DNA of 64,000 nucleotides from Nitratidesulfovibrio termitidis HI1 (GCF_000504305.1 NZ_KI632512.1:1982250-2046249); one strand, 5' to 3'. Positions 18,425 to 27,078 are shown, numbered from the stretch's first letter. Translations and numbers: made by a program. Notes: generated by a model from the sequence alone, not told the origin.

Positions 18425-19272
18425 TGCTGACGTTCATCGCCGCTCTCATCGGGCTTGCCCTCACCCCGGTGGTCGGGGGCCTTCTGGCCGGCGTCGACCG
18501 CCGCGTCACCGCCCGCCTGCAGTCCCGCTTCGGCCCGCCCATCCTGCAGCCCTTCTACGACGTGCTGAAGCTGCTGGGCAAAGCGCCCATGGTGGTCAAC
18601 TCGTGGCAGGTCATGTCGGCCTACATCTACGTGATGTCCTCTGCCCTGGCCGTGCTGCTGTTCTTCATGCAGGGCGACCTGCTCTTGCTCTTCTTCGTCA
18701 TGACCATCGGCGCGGTGTTCCAGGTGGTGGGCGCGCTTTCCGTGCCCTCTCCCTACGCCCAGGTGGGCGCCCAGCGCGAACTCTTGCAGATGCTGGCCTA
18801 CGAGCCGCTGATCATCGTGGTGTTCGTGGGCATTTCCATGGCTACCGGCAGCTTCAAGATCGCCGACGTGTACGCCATGGACAAGCCGCTGCTGCTCAGC
18901 ATGCCCTTCCTGTTCATTGCGCTGGGCTACGCGCTGACCATCAAGCTGCGCAAGTCGCCCTTCGACATCTCGGCCTGCCACCACGCCCACCAGGAACTGG
19001 TGCGCGGCGTGCTGACCGAATACTCCGGCCCGCACCTGGCGCTGCTGGAAATCGGCCACTGGTTCGACGTGGTGCTCATCCTGGGCCTGTGCTCGCTGTT
19101 CTGGCACACCAGCATCGTGGGCATGGTCGCCCTGCTGGTGGTGACCTACGCGGCGGAAATCCTGATCGACAACATCTGCGCGCGCATGACCTGGCCGTGG
19201 ATGCTCAAGAACGTACTGGGCGTGGGTCTTGTGCTGTCGGTGTTCAACCTGCTCTGGCTCTACGTCAGCTAA
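18424..19272 (+). CDS. echB: Ech hydrogenase subunit EchB, NuoH-like membrane subunit
   Basis: This 282-residue membrane protein is related to complex I NuoH and formate hydrogenlyase HycD. It anchors the hydrogenase module and joins it to the ion-translocating subunit. Family segments include RRVTARLQSRFGPPILQPFYD near the N-terminus and SPFDISACHHAHQELVRG, the equivalent of the NuoH cytoplasmic loop that faces the catalytic subunits. The start codon overlaps the echA stop. Downstream, echC follows after 15 bases with its own GGAGG site. Confidence 0.95.
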   Translation: MLTFIAALIGLALTPVVGGLLAGVDRRVTARLQSRFGPPILQPFYDVLKLLGKAPMVVNSWQVMSAYIYVMSSALAVLLFFMQGDLLLLFFVMTIGAVFQVVGALSVPSPYAQVGAQRELLQMLAYEPLIIVVFVGISMATGSFKIADVYAMDKPLLLSMPFLFIALGYALTIKLRKSPFDISACHHAHQELVRGVLTEYSGPHLALLEIGHWFDVVLILGLCSLFWHTSIVGMVALLVVTYAAEILIDNICARMTWPWMLKNVLGVGLVLSVFNLLWLYVS

Positions 19273-19287
19273 GGGGAGGAGGCGATA

Positions 19288-19761
19288 ATGGGTCTGCTTG
19301 AAAACTGGATCAACAAGGGCCGTCTGAAGTCCCCGTGGGTCGTCCATTTCGACTGCGGGTCGTGCAACGGCTGCGATATCGAGGTGCTGGCCTGCCTTAC
19401 CCCCGTCTTTGACGTGGAGCGTTTCGGCATCATCAACGTGGGCAACCCCAAGCATGCCGACGTGCTGCTGGTCACCGGCACGGTGAACCACCGCAACAAG
19501 AAGGTGCTGAAGAACATCTACGACCAGATGCCCGATCCCAAGGCCGTCATCGCCATCGGGGCGTGCGGCACCTCGGGCGGGGTGTTCCGCGAGTGCTACA
19601 ACGTGGTGGGCGGCGTCGACCAGGTCATCCCGGTGGACGTGTACGTACCCGGCTGCCCGGCCAAGCCCGACGCCATCATCGACGGCGTCGTCACCGCCCT
19701 TGATGTGGTGAAGGCCAAGCTTGGCCTTGGCGAAATGCCCAAGGTGACCGTCATCGACTAG
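19288..19761 (+). CDS. echC: Ech hydrogenase small subunit EchC, NuoB-like
   Basis: This 157-residue [NiFe]-hydrogenase small subunit, homologous to NuoB, carries the proximal [4Fe-4S] cluster next to the Ni-Fe site. Cluster-binding cysteines are visible in FDCGSCNGCDIEV (Cys23, 26, 29), GACGTSGG and VPGCPAKPD. It has no N-terminal Tat signal, as expected for a cytoplasm-facing group 4 enzyme. A GGAGG site precedes the ATG. A 125-bp gap follows before echD, the largest spacing in the operon. Confidence 0.96.
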   Translation: MGLLENWINKGRLKSPWVVHFDCGSCNGCDIEVLACLTPVFDVERFGIINVGNPKHADVLLVTGTVNHRNKKVLKNIYDQMPDPKAVIAIGACGTSGGVFRECYNVVGGVDQVIPVDVYVPGCPAKPDAIIDGVVTALDVVKAKLGLGEMPKVTVID

Positions 19762-19886
19762 GCCGCACGGCGGGGTGCCCCGCCGACGTCCGCGCCGCTT
19801 CGCCGCACATTCGCGGATGGAACGGGCGCGAACCCTCAAGCGCCGGAACGACCGGCGAGCCCCGGCACGGGGCAACGAGGACAGCA

Positions 19887-20279
19887 ATGCCCACGCACAG
19901 CGAAATACTGAACGCAACACCCATCGCCGCGGATGCCGTGGTCGCGCAGGCCAGGAGCATGTTCGACCAGGGCTACCGCCTGGTCACCATGTCCGTGGTG
20001 GACCTTGGCGACGGCAATGTGGATATCTTCTACCACTACGACCTGAACAACGAGATGACCCACTTCCGGCTGACCCACCCCAAGGACCAGCCGGTACCCA
20101 GCATCTCGCCCGTCTACTTCGCCGCGCTGCTCGTGGAAAACGAATCGCGCGACCACTTCAACCTGAAGTTCGACGGTCTGGTGCTGGATTTCAACCGTAC
20201 GCTGTACCTGGATGACGAGATCACCTCGACCATCTCGGCGCCGTTCTGCAAGATCTCCACCATCCAGAAAAAGGATTAA
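19887..20279 (+). CDS. echD: Ech hydrogenase subunit EchD, NuoC-like
   Basis: This 130-residue soluble subunit corresponds to the NuoC-like protein of Ech hydrogenases, which helps tether large and small subunits. The sequence shows the DIFYHYDLNNEMTHFRLTH region and a DHFNLKFDGLVLDF segment in line with this weakly conserved family. GAGGA precedes the ATG. The gene is followed after 12 bases by echE. Identification rests on size and position between echC and echE as well as sequence. Confidence 0.9.
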   Translation: MPTHSEILNATPIAADAVVAQARSMFDQGYRLVTMSVVDLGDGNVDIFYHYDLNNEMTHFRLTHPKDQPVPSISPVYFAALLVENESRDHFNLKFDGLVLDFNRTLYLDDEITSTISAPFCKISTIQKKD

Positions 20280-20291
20280 GAGGTAGGTCTC

Positions 20292-21368
20292 ATGTCCCGC
20301 ACCATCATTCCTTTCGGTCCGCAGCATCCGGTTCTGCCGGAACCCCTGCACCTGAAACTGGTCGTCGAGGACGAGACCGTCGTTGAAGCCGTGCCCGCGC
20401 TGGGCTACGTGCATCGCGGCCTCGAAACCCTCGCCAGCATTCGTGACTACAACCAGATGGTCTACATCGTGGAGCGGGTGTGCGGCATCTGTTCGTGCAT
20501 CCACGCCATGTGCTACTGCCAGGGCCTTGAAACCATGATGAACGTGGAAGTGCCGAGCCGCGCCAAGTACCTGCGGGTAATCTGGTCGGAACTGCACCGT
20601 ATTCACAGCCACCTGCTGTGGCTGGGCCTGTTCGCAGACGGTTTCGGCTTCGAAAGCCTGTTCATGCAGTTCTGGAAGATCCGCGAACGCGTCATGGACA
20701 TCAATGAAGCCACGGCGGGCAACCGCGTGGTCATCTCGGTCAACGTGGTGGGCGGCGTGCGCCGCGACCTGGACAAGACCCAGCAGCGCTGGATCCTCGA
20801 CGAGCTGGACAAGCTGGAAAAGGAACTGCGCCAGCTGATGAAGACCATGCTCGACGACTACACCGTGAAGAAGCGCACCGTGGGCGTGGGCGTGCTGACG
20901 GCCCAACAGGCCCTGCAGCTCGGCGCGGTCGGCCCCACCCTGCGCGGCAGCGGCGTTGCCCAGGACGCCCGCCAGCTTGGCTACGCGGCCTTCGACGAAC
21001 TGGACTTCGAGCCCGTCACCTCGCCCGAGGGCGACAGCTGGGCCCGTTCCAAGGTCCGGTTCATGGAAACGCTGCAATCCATGGATATCGTGCGTCAGGC
21101 CATTTCGCGCCTGCCCGATACGGAACTGGCCGCCAAGGTTCCCGGCAAGCCCACCGGCGAGGTGGTCTGCCGCGTCGAACAGCCTCGCGGCGAGTTGCTG
21201 TACTACCTGAAGGGCAACGGCTCGAAGAACATGGAGCGGGTGCGCATCCGCACCCCCACCTTCGCCAACATCCCGCCGCTTCTGGCCATGCTGCCCGGCG
21301 CGCAGCTTGCCGACGTGCCCATCGCGGCCCTGACCATCGACCCGTGCATCAGCTGCACCGAGCGGTAA
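20292..21368 (+). CDS. echE: Ech hydrogenase large subunit EchE (Ni-Fe catalytic subunit)
   Basis: This 358-residue group 4 [NiFe]-hydrogenase large subunit, homologous to NuoD, holds the Ni-Fe active site. Both cysteine pairs are present: ERVCGICSC (Cys64 and Cys67) and the C-terminal DPCISCTER (Cys352 and Cys355). The protein ends three residues after the last ligand, so there is no C-terminal extension for a maturation protease to remove, as reported for some Ech- and Coo-type enzymes. The ATG at 20292 follows AAGAGGTAGG. With all four ligands intact the enzyme should be catalytically competent. Confidence 0.97.
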   Translation: MSRTIIPFGPQHPVLPEPLHLKLVVEDETVVEAVPALGYVHRGLETLASIRDYNQMVYIVERVCGICSCIHAMCYCQGLETMMNVEVPSRAKYLRVIWSELHRIHSHLLWLGLFADGFGFESLFMQFWKIRERVMDINEATAGNRVVISVNVVGGVRRDLDKTQQRWILDELDKLEKELRQLMKTMLDDYTVKKRTVGVGVLTAQQALQLGAVGPTLRGSGVAQDARQLGYAAFDELDFEPVTSPEGDSWARSKVRFMETLQSMDIVRQAISRLPDTELAAKVPGKPTGEVVCRVEQPRGELLYYLKGNGSKNMERVRIRTPTFANIPPLLAMLPGAQLADVPIAALTIDPCISCTER

Positions 21369-21384
21369 GCAAGGAGACCAGACC

Positions 21385-21780
21385 ATGTACATGCTCAGCA
21401 ACGTGCTGCGGAACATCATGGGGAAATACTCCACCCGGCTCTACCCGTTCGAAACGCGGCCGGCGTACGAGGGTTTCCGCGGCAAACTGGTAAACAACAT
21501 CCACGACTGCATCTTCTGCAAGAGCTGCCAGATCAAGTGCCCTTCGCAGTGCATCACCGTGGATCCCAAGGAAGGCAAGTGGGACTGCGACCCCTTTGCC
21601 TGCGTGTACTGCTCGGTGTGCGTCGATGCGTGCCCCACGCACTGCCTGTCGATGGAAAACCAGCATCGCAAGCCCGCGCCCAGCAAGTTCGTGGTGAGCC
21701 TGCAGGGCACGCCCAGAAAGTCCAAGAAGGCCGACAAGAGCGCCGAAAAGCCCGCAGAGGGCGCCGCTCCCGAAGCCTAG
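21385..21780 (+). CDS. echF: Ech hydrogenase subunit EchF, 2x[4Fe-4S] ferredoxin-like
   Basis: This 131-residue NuoI-like subunit relays electrons between ferredoxin and the small subunit. Two classical [4Fe-4S] motifs are visible: Cys42-45-48-52 in DCIFCKSCQIKCP and Cys73-76-79-83 in CVYCSVCVDACP, with a few further cysteines nearby. A Lys/Ala-rich tail follows. AAGGAG precedes the ATG. It is the last gene of the operon; two hairpins lie just downstream. No maturation (hyp) gene is present in the window. Confidence 0.96.
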   Translation: MYMLSNVLRNIMGKYSTRLYPFETRPAYEGFRGKLVNNIHDCIFCKSCQIKCPSQCITVDPKEGKWDCDPFACVYCSVCVDACPTHCLSMENQHRKPAPSKFVVSLQGTPRKSKKADKSAEKPAEGAAPEA

Positions 21781-21789
21781 ACGAATACC

Positions 21790-21824
21790 CCGCACGATCG
21801 GCACGGCGAATGCCGGTCGTGCGG
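21790..21824 (+). terminator. hairpin directly after echF
   Basis: A 14-bp inverted repeat (arms CCGCACGATCGGCA and TGCCGGTCGTGCGG, one G-T pair) with a 7-base loop starts nine bases after the echF stop. It lacks a T-run, so it may protect the mRNA 3' end or act with the stronger hairpin at 21865-21907. Confidence 0.55.
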
Positions 21825-21864
21825 CTGCCTTGAGAGCTGACCGGGAAGCGGGGAGAAACGACCC

Positions 21865-21907
21865 GGAACAGAAGGGGCGTGGCGAAAGCCACGCCCCGCT
21901 CTGTTCC
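21865..21907. terminator. long hairpin between echF and the AAA+ regulator
   Basis: An 18-bp stem (GGAACAGA plus GGGGCGTGGC and their complements) is closed by a GAAA tetraloop, with only a 1-base and a 2-base interior mismatch. It lies between two converging genes and could terminate both. No long T-run follows on either strand. A small structured RNA cannot be excluded. Confidence 0.6.
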
Positions 21908-22044
21908 GAAGTATGGAGAGATCAGGAAGGGGTGCGGCCAACCCGCGTCCCTTCCTGCTTTGACGTGTGGGAAAAACCGGGAAGGAACCCGCGAAAATCG
22001 CGCGTGTTCCGCTCTTCGGGATGCAGCCCGGAACCAGAGCCGTA

Positions 22045-24744
22045 TCAGTCGGTGTCACCAGCCCTGCTTCCGGCACCATGCGCCAGAACGTAGCGTGTGG
22101 ATGGCCCCTGTCCCACCTTGTCGAGCACCTGCCGTCTCACCATGTCATGCAGGTCGTGGTTGGCCGTTCGCACCGGCAGCTTCCCGCCAATGCAGTCCTG
22201 ATACTCCTGGCGGGTAATGGATCCGCGTGCCAGGACACGCTCGTAGGCCCGTTGCTGGCGCTTGTTCAGGAGGGGCCTTCCCGGCCCGCCCGCGTCACCA
22301 TGCGACCCCGCCATGCCATGCACATCGTCCTGACCGGAATCCGCCATCCTGTTCGGCGCATGTCCTGTACCCCCGTCTGCCCGTTCGCGTCGTCCGCCAT
22401 CCAACGGATTACGCGACAGATCAGGTGACAGGTCGCCCGGCACATCGCCCGACGTATCGCTCGGCAGGTCGCCCGGCAGCCCCCCGGCAGCATCGGCCTT
22501 TTCCACGTCCGCGTCCTTCTCCGCAAGGGCCAGGCGCACCGCATCTCCCTCAAGCACGATGTCCTCGGCCTGAATGACGTTGCTCTCCGCCATCACCGCC
22601 GCGTTGGTGATGCGGTTGATGAACTCGCGCACGTTGCCCGGCCAGTCGTGCCCCATGAGCTTGTCGATGGCGCCGTTGCTGAATCCCAGCCCCTGCTTGC
22701 CGGCCTTGTTTTCCGCGTTCACCAGGCAGCGCACGGCCAGCAGCGGAATGCTTTCCTTGTGTTCGCGCAGGGGCGGGGTGGACAGGGTAATGACCTTGAG
22801 CCGGAAGTAGAGGTCCTCGCGGAAGGTCTTGCGCTCGATGAGCTGTTCCAGACTCACGTTGGTGGCGGCAATGATGCGCACGTCCACGTCGATTTCCGAA
22901 TCGCTGCCCAACGGCTTGATCTTGCGCATGGCCACGGCGCGCAGCAGCGCCTGCTGCACCTTGGGCGATGCCGTCTGGATTTCGTCCAGGAAAAGGGTGC
23001 CGAAGTTGGCGTTGAGAAAGGCCCCCTTGCGCTCGCTCTTGGCCTCGGTGAAGGCCCACTTCACGTGGCCGAACAGCGTGTCGAGCAGCAGGTTCTCGTC
23101 CAGCGCACCACAGTCCACGCAGATGAACGGCCCGCCGGAGCGGCGGCTGTGCCGGTGAATGGCCTCTGCCGTAAGCTGCTTGCCGGTGCCGGTCTCGCCC
23201 ACGATGAGCACATCCACGTCCACGCGCGCGGCCTTCAGCACATCGCCCTTCAGCTGCTCCATTTTCGGCCCCAGGCCGCAGAATTCCGGCAGGTCCCCCT
23301 GCAATGCCCCGGTGATCTGCGCCTGCAACTGGTCGTCGATGACGGCCCTGCGCCGCATGTTCACCGCGCGCAGCGCCTCGTCCTTCGAGCGGATAAGCTC
23401 GGACTGGTGGCGCATGCGCTCGATCATCTTGTTCACCGCATCCCGCAGCATGCCCGTTTCGTACCCGGAATGCGGAATGTCCACCGGGGTCATTTCCTGC
23501 GAGGCCCAGGCGGTGCTGACGGCATGCGTCATCTTGAGGATGGGCTTCGCTATGACCCGGCTCACCAGATAAACCAGCGCGGTGATCAGGGCGATGGTGC
23601 ACAGGGTGATGAGCAGCATGATGTCGATGTGGCGGTACCCCGCGGTCAGCGTGAGCTGGCTGCGGTCCATGGTGGCGATGCCTGCGTACACCACAGGATC
23701 CTGACCAGGGTGGGTGGTGAAACGCACGGGGGCATAGGCCTGGATGCAATCACGCGGAAGGCCCGTCTGCGGCGTATCCGTCGTGAAGTCGGCGCTGGTC
23801 AGGGTTGCCAGGCCGGACCGGCCCTCGCTTACCTCGCGCACCATCCGCCAGAACGGCTTGTGCAGCGAACTTGGCCGAAACGCACAGGAAATGTACGGGT
23901 TGCCCAGTGTCCCCTCGAACCCCGCGCGGGCGAGATACGTGGCCAACGGCGGATCCTGCTTGTCGATGTCCTCGGACTGGAACAGTTCCCAGCCGTCCGT
24001 GTCGAACATGAAGCTGTACAGTATCTCGTCGTTGTGCTGCACGCCCCGCAACGGCGACTGGGCCGAACTGTACAGGGAAAGAATGTCGCGGATCTGGCGC
24101 ACGTCCAGGGCCAGCAGCAGATGCCCCCGTTCGCCCCCGGGCGTGACGTACGGCGTGGCCATGCGGATGACCTGTGAAGACACCTTGCGATTGGGATTGG
24201 TTTCGGAGGGGAAGGGATATTCCACCTCCATGACCGGCGAAATCCAGACCTCACCGGGCTCCAGCGGGGGCAGCTTTTCGATGAACAGGAACGGATTGGG
24301 GTGAATCTTGTCCAGCCTGTTCTCCGGCAGGGTCAGTATCTCGCCATCGTTGATGACGAAGAAGGTGTGGCCGCTTTCCTTTTGCGAGATCTTGGCAAGC
24401 TCGCAATATCTCGTGCCGGAAATGGCCAGACGGCGTTCCAGAAAGCCCCGCAGCAGCCTGTCTTCACCCGCCTGCTGTTCGGCGATGAGCAGGTCCTGCC
24501 TGCAATGCCCCAGAAAGTCCTCCACCTGCCTGGCCATGGCCTGGGTCTGGACGGCCGCGATGCGCTCCAGCCCAGTCTGGATGAATGTGTTGGAAAGCAG
24601 GTGGGTAAGATAGCCGGTAACCGCCAGGGTAAGCACCACGGGGGGCAGCAGGGCCAGCATGAGCTTGCCCTTGAGGGTCATGTCCCTGAACCAGTTGAAG
24701 GTATTCGAAAGTTTTTCGAAGACGCTGCGCCCCATATCCGGCAT
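22045..24744 (-). CDS. membrane-anchored sensory AAA+ regulator with degenerate GAFTGA loop
   Basis: This 899-residue one-component regulator has a membrane segment (27-49), a ~320-residue periplasmic sensor region with a dCache-like outline, a second membrane segment (374-396) and a HAMP-like linker. An NtrC-type AAA+ ATPase follows: Walker A GETGTGKQ 516-523, Walker B GTLFLDEI 582-589, ATN, and WPGNVREF 701-708. The sigma-54 contact loop reads WAFTEA (563-568) instead of GAFTGA, so classical sigma-54 activation is doubtful. After an Asp/Gly-rich linker (740-825) the C-terminus looks like a winged helix (NKRQQRAYERVLARGSITR), not a Fis domain. The start at 24744 follows AAGGAG. It is divergent from the TauE operon, its likely target. 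Confidence 0.88.
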   Translation of the reverse strand: MPDMGRSVFEKLSNTFNWFRDMTLKGKLMLALLPPVVLTLAVTGYLTHLLSNTFIQTGLERIAAVQTQAMARQVEDFLGHCRQDLLIAEQQAGEDRLLRGFLERRLAISGTRYCELAKISQKESGHTFFVINDGEILTLPENRLDKIHPNPFLFIEKLPPLEPGEVWISPVMEVEYPFPSETNPNRKVSSQVIRMATPYVTPGGERGHLLLALDVRQIRDILSLYSSAQSPLRGVQHNDEILYSFMFDTDGWELFQSEDIDKQDPPLATYLARAGFEGTLGNPYISCAFRPSSLHKPFWRMVREVSEGRSGLATLTSADFTTDTPQTGLPRDCIQAYAPVRFTTHPGQDPVVYAGIATMDRSQLTLTAGYRHIDIMLLITLCTIALITALVYLVSRVIAKPILKMTHAVSTAWASQEMTPVDIPHSGYETGMLRDAVNKMIERMRHQSELIRSKDEALRAVNMRRRAVIDDQLQAQITGALQGDLPEFCGLGPKMEQLKGDVLKAARVDVDVLIVGETGTGKQLTAEAIHRHSRRSGGPFICVDCGALDENLLLDTLFGHVKWAFTEAKSERKGAFLNANFGTLFLDEIQTASPKVQQALLRAVAMRKIKPLGSDSEIDVDVRIIAATNVSLEQLIERKTFREDLYFRLKVITLSTPPLREHKESIPLLAVRCLVNAENKAGKQGLGFSNGAIDKLMGHDWPGNVREFINRITNAAVMAESNVIQAEDIVLEGDAVRLALAEKDADVEKADAAGGLPGDLPSDTSGDVPGDLSPDLSRNPLDGGRRERADGGTGHAPNRMADSGQDDVHGMAGSHGDAGGPGRPLLNKRQQRAYERVLARGSITRQEYQDCIGGKLPVRTANHDLHDMVRRQVLDKVGQGPSTRYVLAHGAGSRAGDTD

Positions 24745-25022
24745 TGCCAAAACTCCTTCTTGAAATTCGGAAGGATGGAACTCCACGCCAGCTTGTCTTG
24801 CGATATCGTTTGCCAGAAGCAGCGTCAACCCGCCTATTGCAACCCCCTGCAAACACGGAAAGCCACACACTTCTCGCCAACCATCCCGCCAGCCTTCGAA
24901 TGGTCCGGAGATTGCTTTTATTGCGAGACAACGGGCTCGCAGCCACGGAGCATACCCCGGAAACAACGTGCCGGCATGGCGCCGGGCGGAAACGGGGCAA
25001 CCCCATACCTTCGGAGGAGTAC
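24745..25022. promoter_or_regulatory. divergent regulatory region, AAA+ regulator / TauE operon
   Basis: This 278-bp region separates two divergent transcription units. A 6-bp inverted repeat TGCGAG/CTCGCA with an 8-base spacer (24922-24941) lies about 80 bases before the first operon gene and could be an operator. I looked for the GG-N10-GC pattern of sigma-54 promoters and found no good match, in line with the altered GAFTGA loop of the regulator. Confidence 0.35.
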
Positions 25023-25322
25023 ATGTACAGGAAACTGGCCAAGCTGGGCGGTCTTGCGGCTCTCTTGCCCATGCTCGTGCCGTCGTCGCTCTGGGCAGCA
25101 GGCGGCAAGGCGGCGGAACTTGTCGTGGTGGCGGACACGCGGGTGCTCACCTCGCCCGTGAACCGGTACTTCGCGAACCTCTACAACACCGACATCCTGG
25201 TCTTCGCCGTATGGGCCGTGGTGCTCACCGCCCTGCTGGGGTGCATTCTCGGCATCATCATGGACCGCATCATGCTGGCTACCGGCATCGATCTGACCAA
25301 GCGCAAGATCATCGAGCACTAA
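25023..25322 (+). CDS. small membrane protein of the TauE operon
   Basis: This 99-residue protein starts with a signal-peptide-like segment ending near LWAAGG. It continues with a short periplasmic stretch and a transmembrane helix (about 60-82, FAVWAVVLTALLGCILGIIM), then a short basic tail. It was not recognised as a named family. It begins the operon, 30 bp upstream of the TauE/SafE permease, with a strong GGAGGAG site, so it is probably an accessory subunit or small regulator of that transporter. The role is inferred from linkage only. Confidence 0.8.
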   Translation: MYRKLAKLGGLAALLPMLVPSSLWAAGGKAAELVVVADTRVLTSPVNRYFANLYNTDILVFAVWAVVLTALLGCILGIIMDRIMLATGIDLTKRKIIEH

Positions 25323-25352
25323 CCGGAGCAAACCACCAGGAGTGAACTAGAC

Positions 25353-26378
25353 ATGGAATGGTTGTACATGCACATGCCCATCTCGGGCGTGAACATCCTG
25401 TGGCCCGGTCTTGTGCTCATCGGCTTCTCGGTGGGCGTCATCGGCGGGTTCTTCGGCCTGGGCGGCGCGTGGATGGTGACCCCCGGCCTCAACATTCTGG
25501 GCTTTCCGATGGCCTTCGCCATCGGCACGGACATCGCGCACATCGCCGGCAAGTCCATGATCTCCACGATCCGGCACTCCAAGTTCGGCAACGTGGACTA
25601 CAAACTCGGCCTCGTCATGCTTGTGGGCACCATGGTCGGCATCGAGATCGGTGCGCAGATCGTCATGCATCTCGAACGGATAGGCCTTGTGGGCAGCGTG
25701 GTCCGCTGGGTGTACGTGGTGGTGCTTGCGCTCATCGCCTTCATGGTCTTCGCCGACTATGCAAAGGCCGCTGGCAAGCGCAAGCGCGGCGAACTGGGTG
25801 AACACGGCGCCGAAGGCATCACCTGGTACAAGACCATGCACCGCATCAGCATTCCGCCCATGATGCACTTCCGCGAAGCCGGCATCACCTGCTCCATGTG
25901 GCTGCCCATCGTGGTCAGCCTCGTCACCGGCGTGCTGGCCGGTTTCCTGGGCATCGGCGGCGGCCTGCTGCGCATGCCCGCCCTGGTCTACCTGATCGGT
26001 TGCCCCACCCACATCGCCGTGGGCACCGACCTGTTCGAGGTCATGATTTCCGGTCTTTACGGCGCCTTCACCTACACCCTCAAGGGCCGCATCGAGATCG
26101 TGGCCGTGTTCGTGATGCTTACCGGCGCCGCCATCGGCGCGCAGATCGGCACCGTGGCCACCAAGTACGCCAAGGGCTCCGGCATCCGCATCGCCTTCGG
26201 CCTCGCGGTCCTCGCCTGCATGGTTTCCATCATCCTCAAGCAGAACAACATGAACTCCGCGGCCGCCGTGGTCATCCTTGGCGCCATCGGCCTCATCTGC
26301 CTGTGGATCTGCAAGATCATGTTCACCGGCGCCGCCAACGAACTGCGGATGAAGAACTCCGGCCTGACCGCCGAATAA
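25353..26378 (+). CDS. TauE/SafE family sulfite/anion exporter
   Basis: This 341-residue polytopic membrane protein of the TauE/SafE (DUF81) family exports small anions such as sulfite, sulfoacetate or thiosulfate-type compounds. The two family repeats are visible, each with a glycine-rich turn: GVIGGFFGLGGAWMVTPGLNILG near the N-terminus and GVLAGFLGIGGGLLRMPALVYLIG in the second half, each followed by AIGTD or AVGTD. In a sulfate reducer a sulfite or related sulfur-oxyanion substrate is plausible but unproven. It is flanked by small membrane and periplasmic genes in the same direction and faces the AAA+ sensor. Confidence 0.93.
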   Translation: MEWLYMHMPISGVNILWPGLVLIGFSVGVIGGFFGLGGAWMVTPGLNILGFPMAFAIGTDIAHIAGKSMISTIRHSKFGNVDYKLGLVMLVGTMVGIEIGAQIVMHLERIGLVGSVVRWVYVVVLALIAFMVFADYAKAAGKRKRGELGEHGAEGITWYKTMHRISIPPMMHFREAGITCSMWLPIVVSLVTGVLAGFLGIGGGLLRMPALVYLIGCPTHIAVGTDLFEVMISGLYGAFTYTLKGRIEIVAVFVMLTGAAIGAQIGTVATKYAKGSGIRIAFGLAVLACMVSIILKQNNMNSAAAVVILGAIGLICLWICKIMFTGAANELRMKNSGLTAE

Positions 26379-26418
26379 TCCCACCGACATCGATGCACAC
26401 GCAATACGGAGTGGAGAA

Positions 26419-26754
26419 ATGAGGAAATTCGCCATCTTCATCGCAGGCGCACTGCTTTCCGGCCTGCTTGCGACAGCCCCGGCCCTTGCCGCGGATGTCA
26501 TTCAGGGCAAGTGCCTGGATGTCAATCCGCAGGCAAAGACCATCACCATCGAGGAATACGACATCAACTTCGACAAGGACTACAAGTTCGGCCATCCCAC
26601 CGGCGTCAACACCACGGTGGACGTGACCAGGGCCATGATCGGCATCGACCCGGTGCCCGGCGACATCCTGCGCATCGCGTACGACGTTGAAAAGGACAAG
26701 AAGGTTGCCCTGAAGGTGATGAACATCACCAAGCAGAACCTGATGAAGAAGTAG
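26419..26754 (+). CDS. small periplasmic protein of the TauE operon
   Basis: This 111-residue exported protein has a standard signal peptide (cleavage near ALAAD, residue 24). The mature ~86 residues form a beta-rich domain with KCLDVNPQAKTITIEEYDI and DILRIAYDVEKDKKVAL, suggestive of an OB-like fold. There are no cysteine pairs or heme motifs. GGAG precedes the ATG. It follows the exporter by 40 bp and ends before a long hairpin. It might bind the exported anion or a metal; this is inference from context. Confidence 0.8.
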   Translation: MRKFAIFIAGALLSGLLATAPALAADVIQGKCLDVNPQAKTITIEEYDINFDKDYKFGHPTGVNTTVDVTRAMIGIDPVPGDILRIAYDVEKDKKVALKVMNITKQNLMKK

Positions 26755-26764
26755 TTCCCGCCAC

Positions 26765-26809
26765 GGCCCGCCCCCGCCCCCCTTGACCGCATCCTCACGG
26801 GGGCGGGCC
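26765..26809 (+). terminator. GC-rich hairpin inside the TauE cluster
   Basis: A perfect 12-bp stem (GGCCCGCCCCCG and its complement) with a 21-base loop begins 11 bases after the periplasmic protein gene. A weak CTTCC follows rather than a T-run. It probably reduces read-through or stabilises the upstream mRNA, separating the last two genes. Confidence 0.5.
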
Positions 26810-26843
26810 CTTCCACCATTCCGGCACGCACAAGGAGCGGCGC

Positions 26844-27077
26844 ATGAGCAGAACTTCATACAACCTGAAGCAGGCACTGGTGGTGGTGACGCAGGACGTG
26901 CTGCTGCTGGCGGAACTGGCCCTGGCCATCTATCTTGGCAGCCGGAATCCCGACGACCTTTCGGGCATCTTCCTGCGCACCTTCATTCCCCTGGCCGCCG
27001 CTACTGTCTTTGCCTCGCGCATGGCCATCCGCCGCCTGGCCGACGCAAGCCCCCCCTCCGTTCCCACGGGAGCCTGA
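26844..27077 (+). CDS. small two-helix membrane protein
   Basis: This 77-residue protein has two hydrophobic segments (about 12-32 and 42-62), no enzymatic motif and a short Pro/Ser tail. AAGGAG precedes the ATG, and the stop lies one base before the ATG of the next gene, so the two are translationally coupled. It is not a family I recognise. Linkage suggests it forms a membrane complex with the 278-residue protein that follows. Confidence 0.75.
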   Translation: MSRTSYNLKQALVVVTQDVLLLAELALAIYLGSRNPDDLSGIFLRTFIPLAAATVFASRMAIRRLADASPPSVPTGA

Positions 27078-27078
27078 C

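Noticed and set aside
24745-25022. Sigma-54 promoter in front of the TauE operon
   Set aside because: No GG-N10-GC element with adequate flanks was found, and the adjacent AAA+ protein lacks a normal GAFTGA loop.
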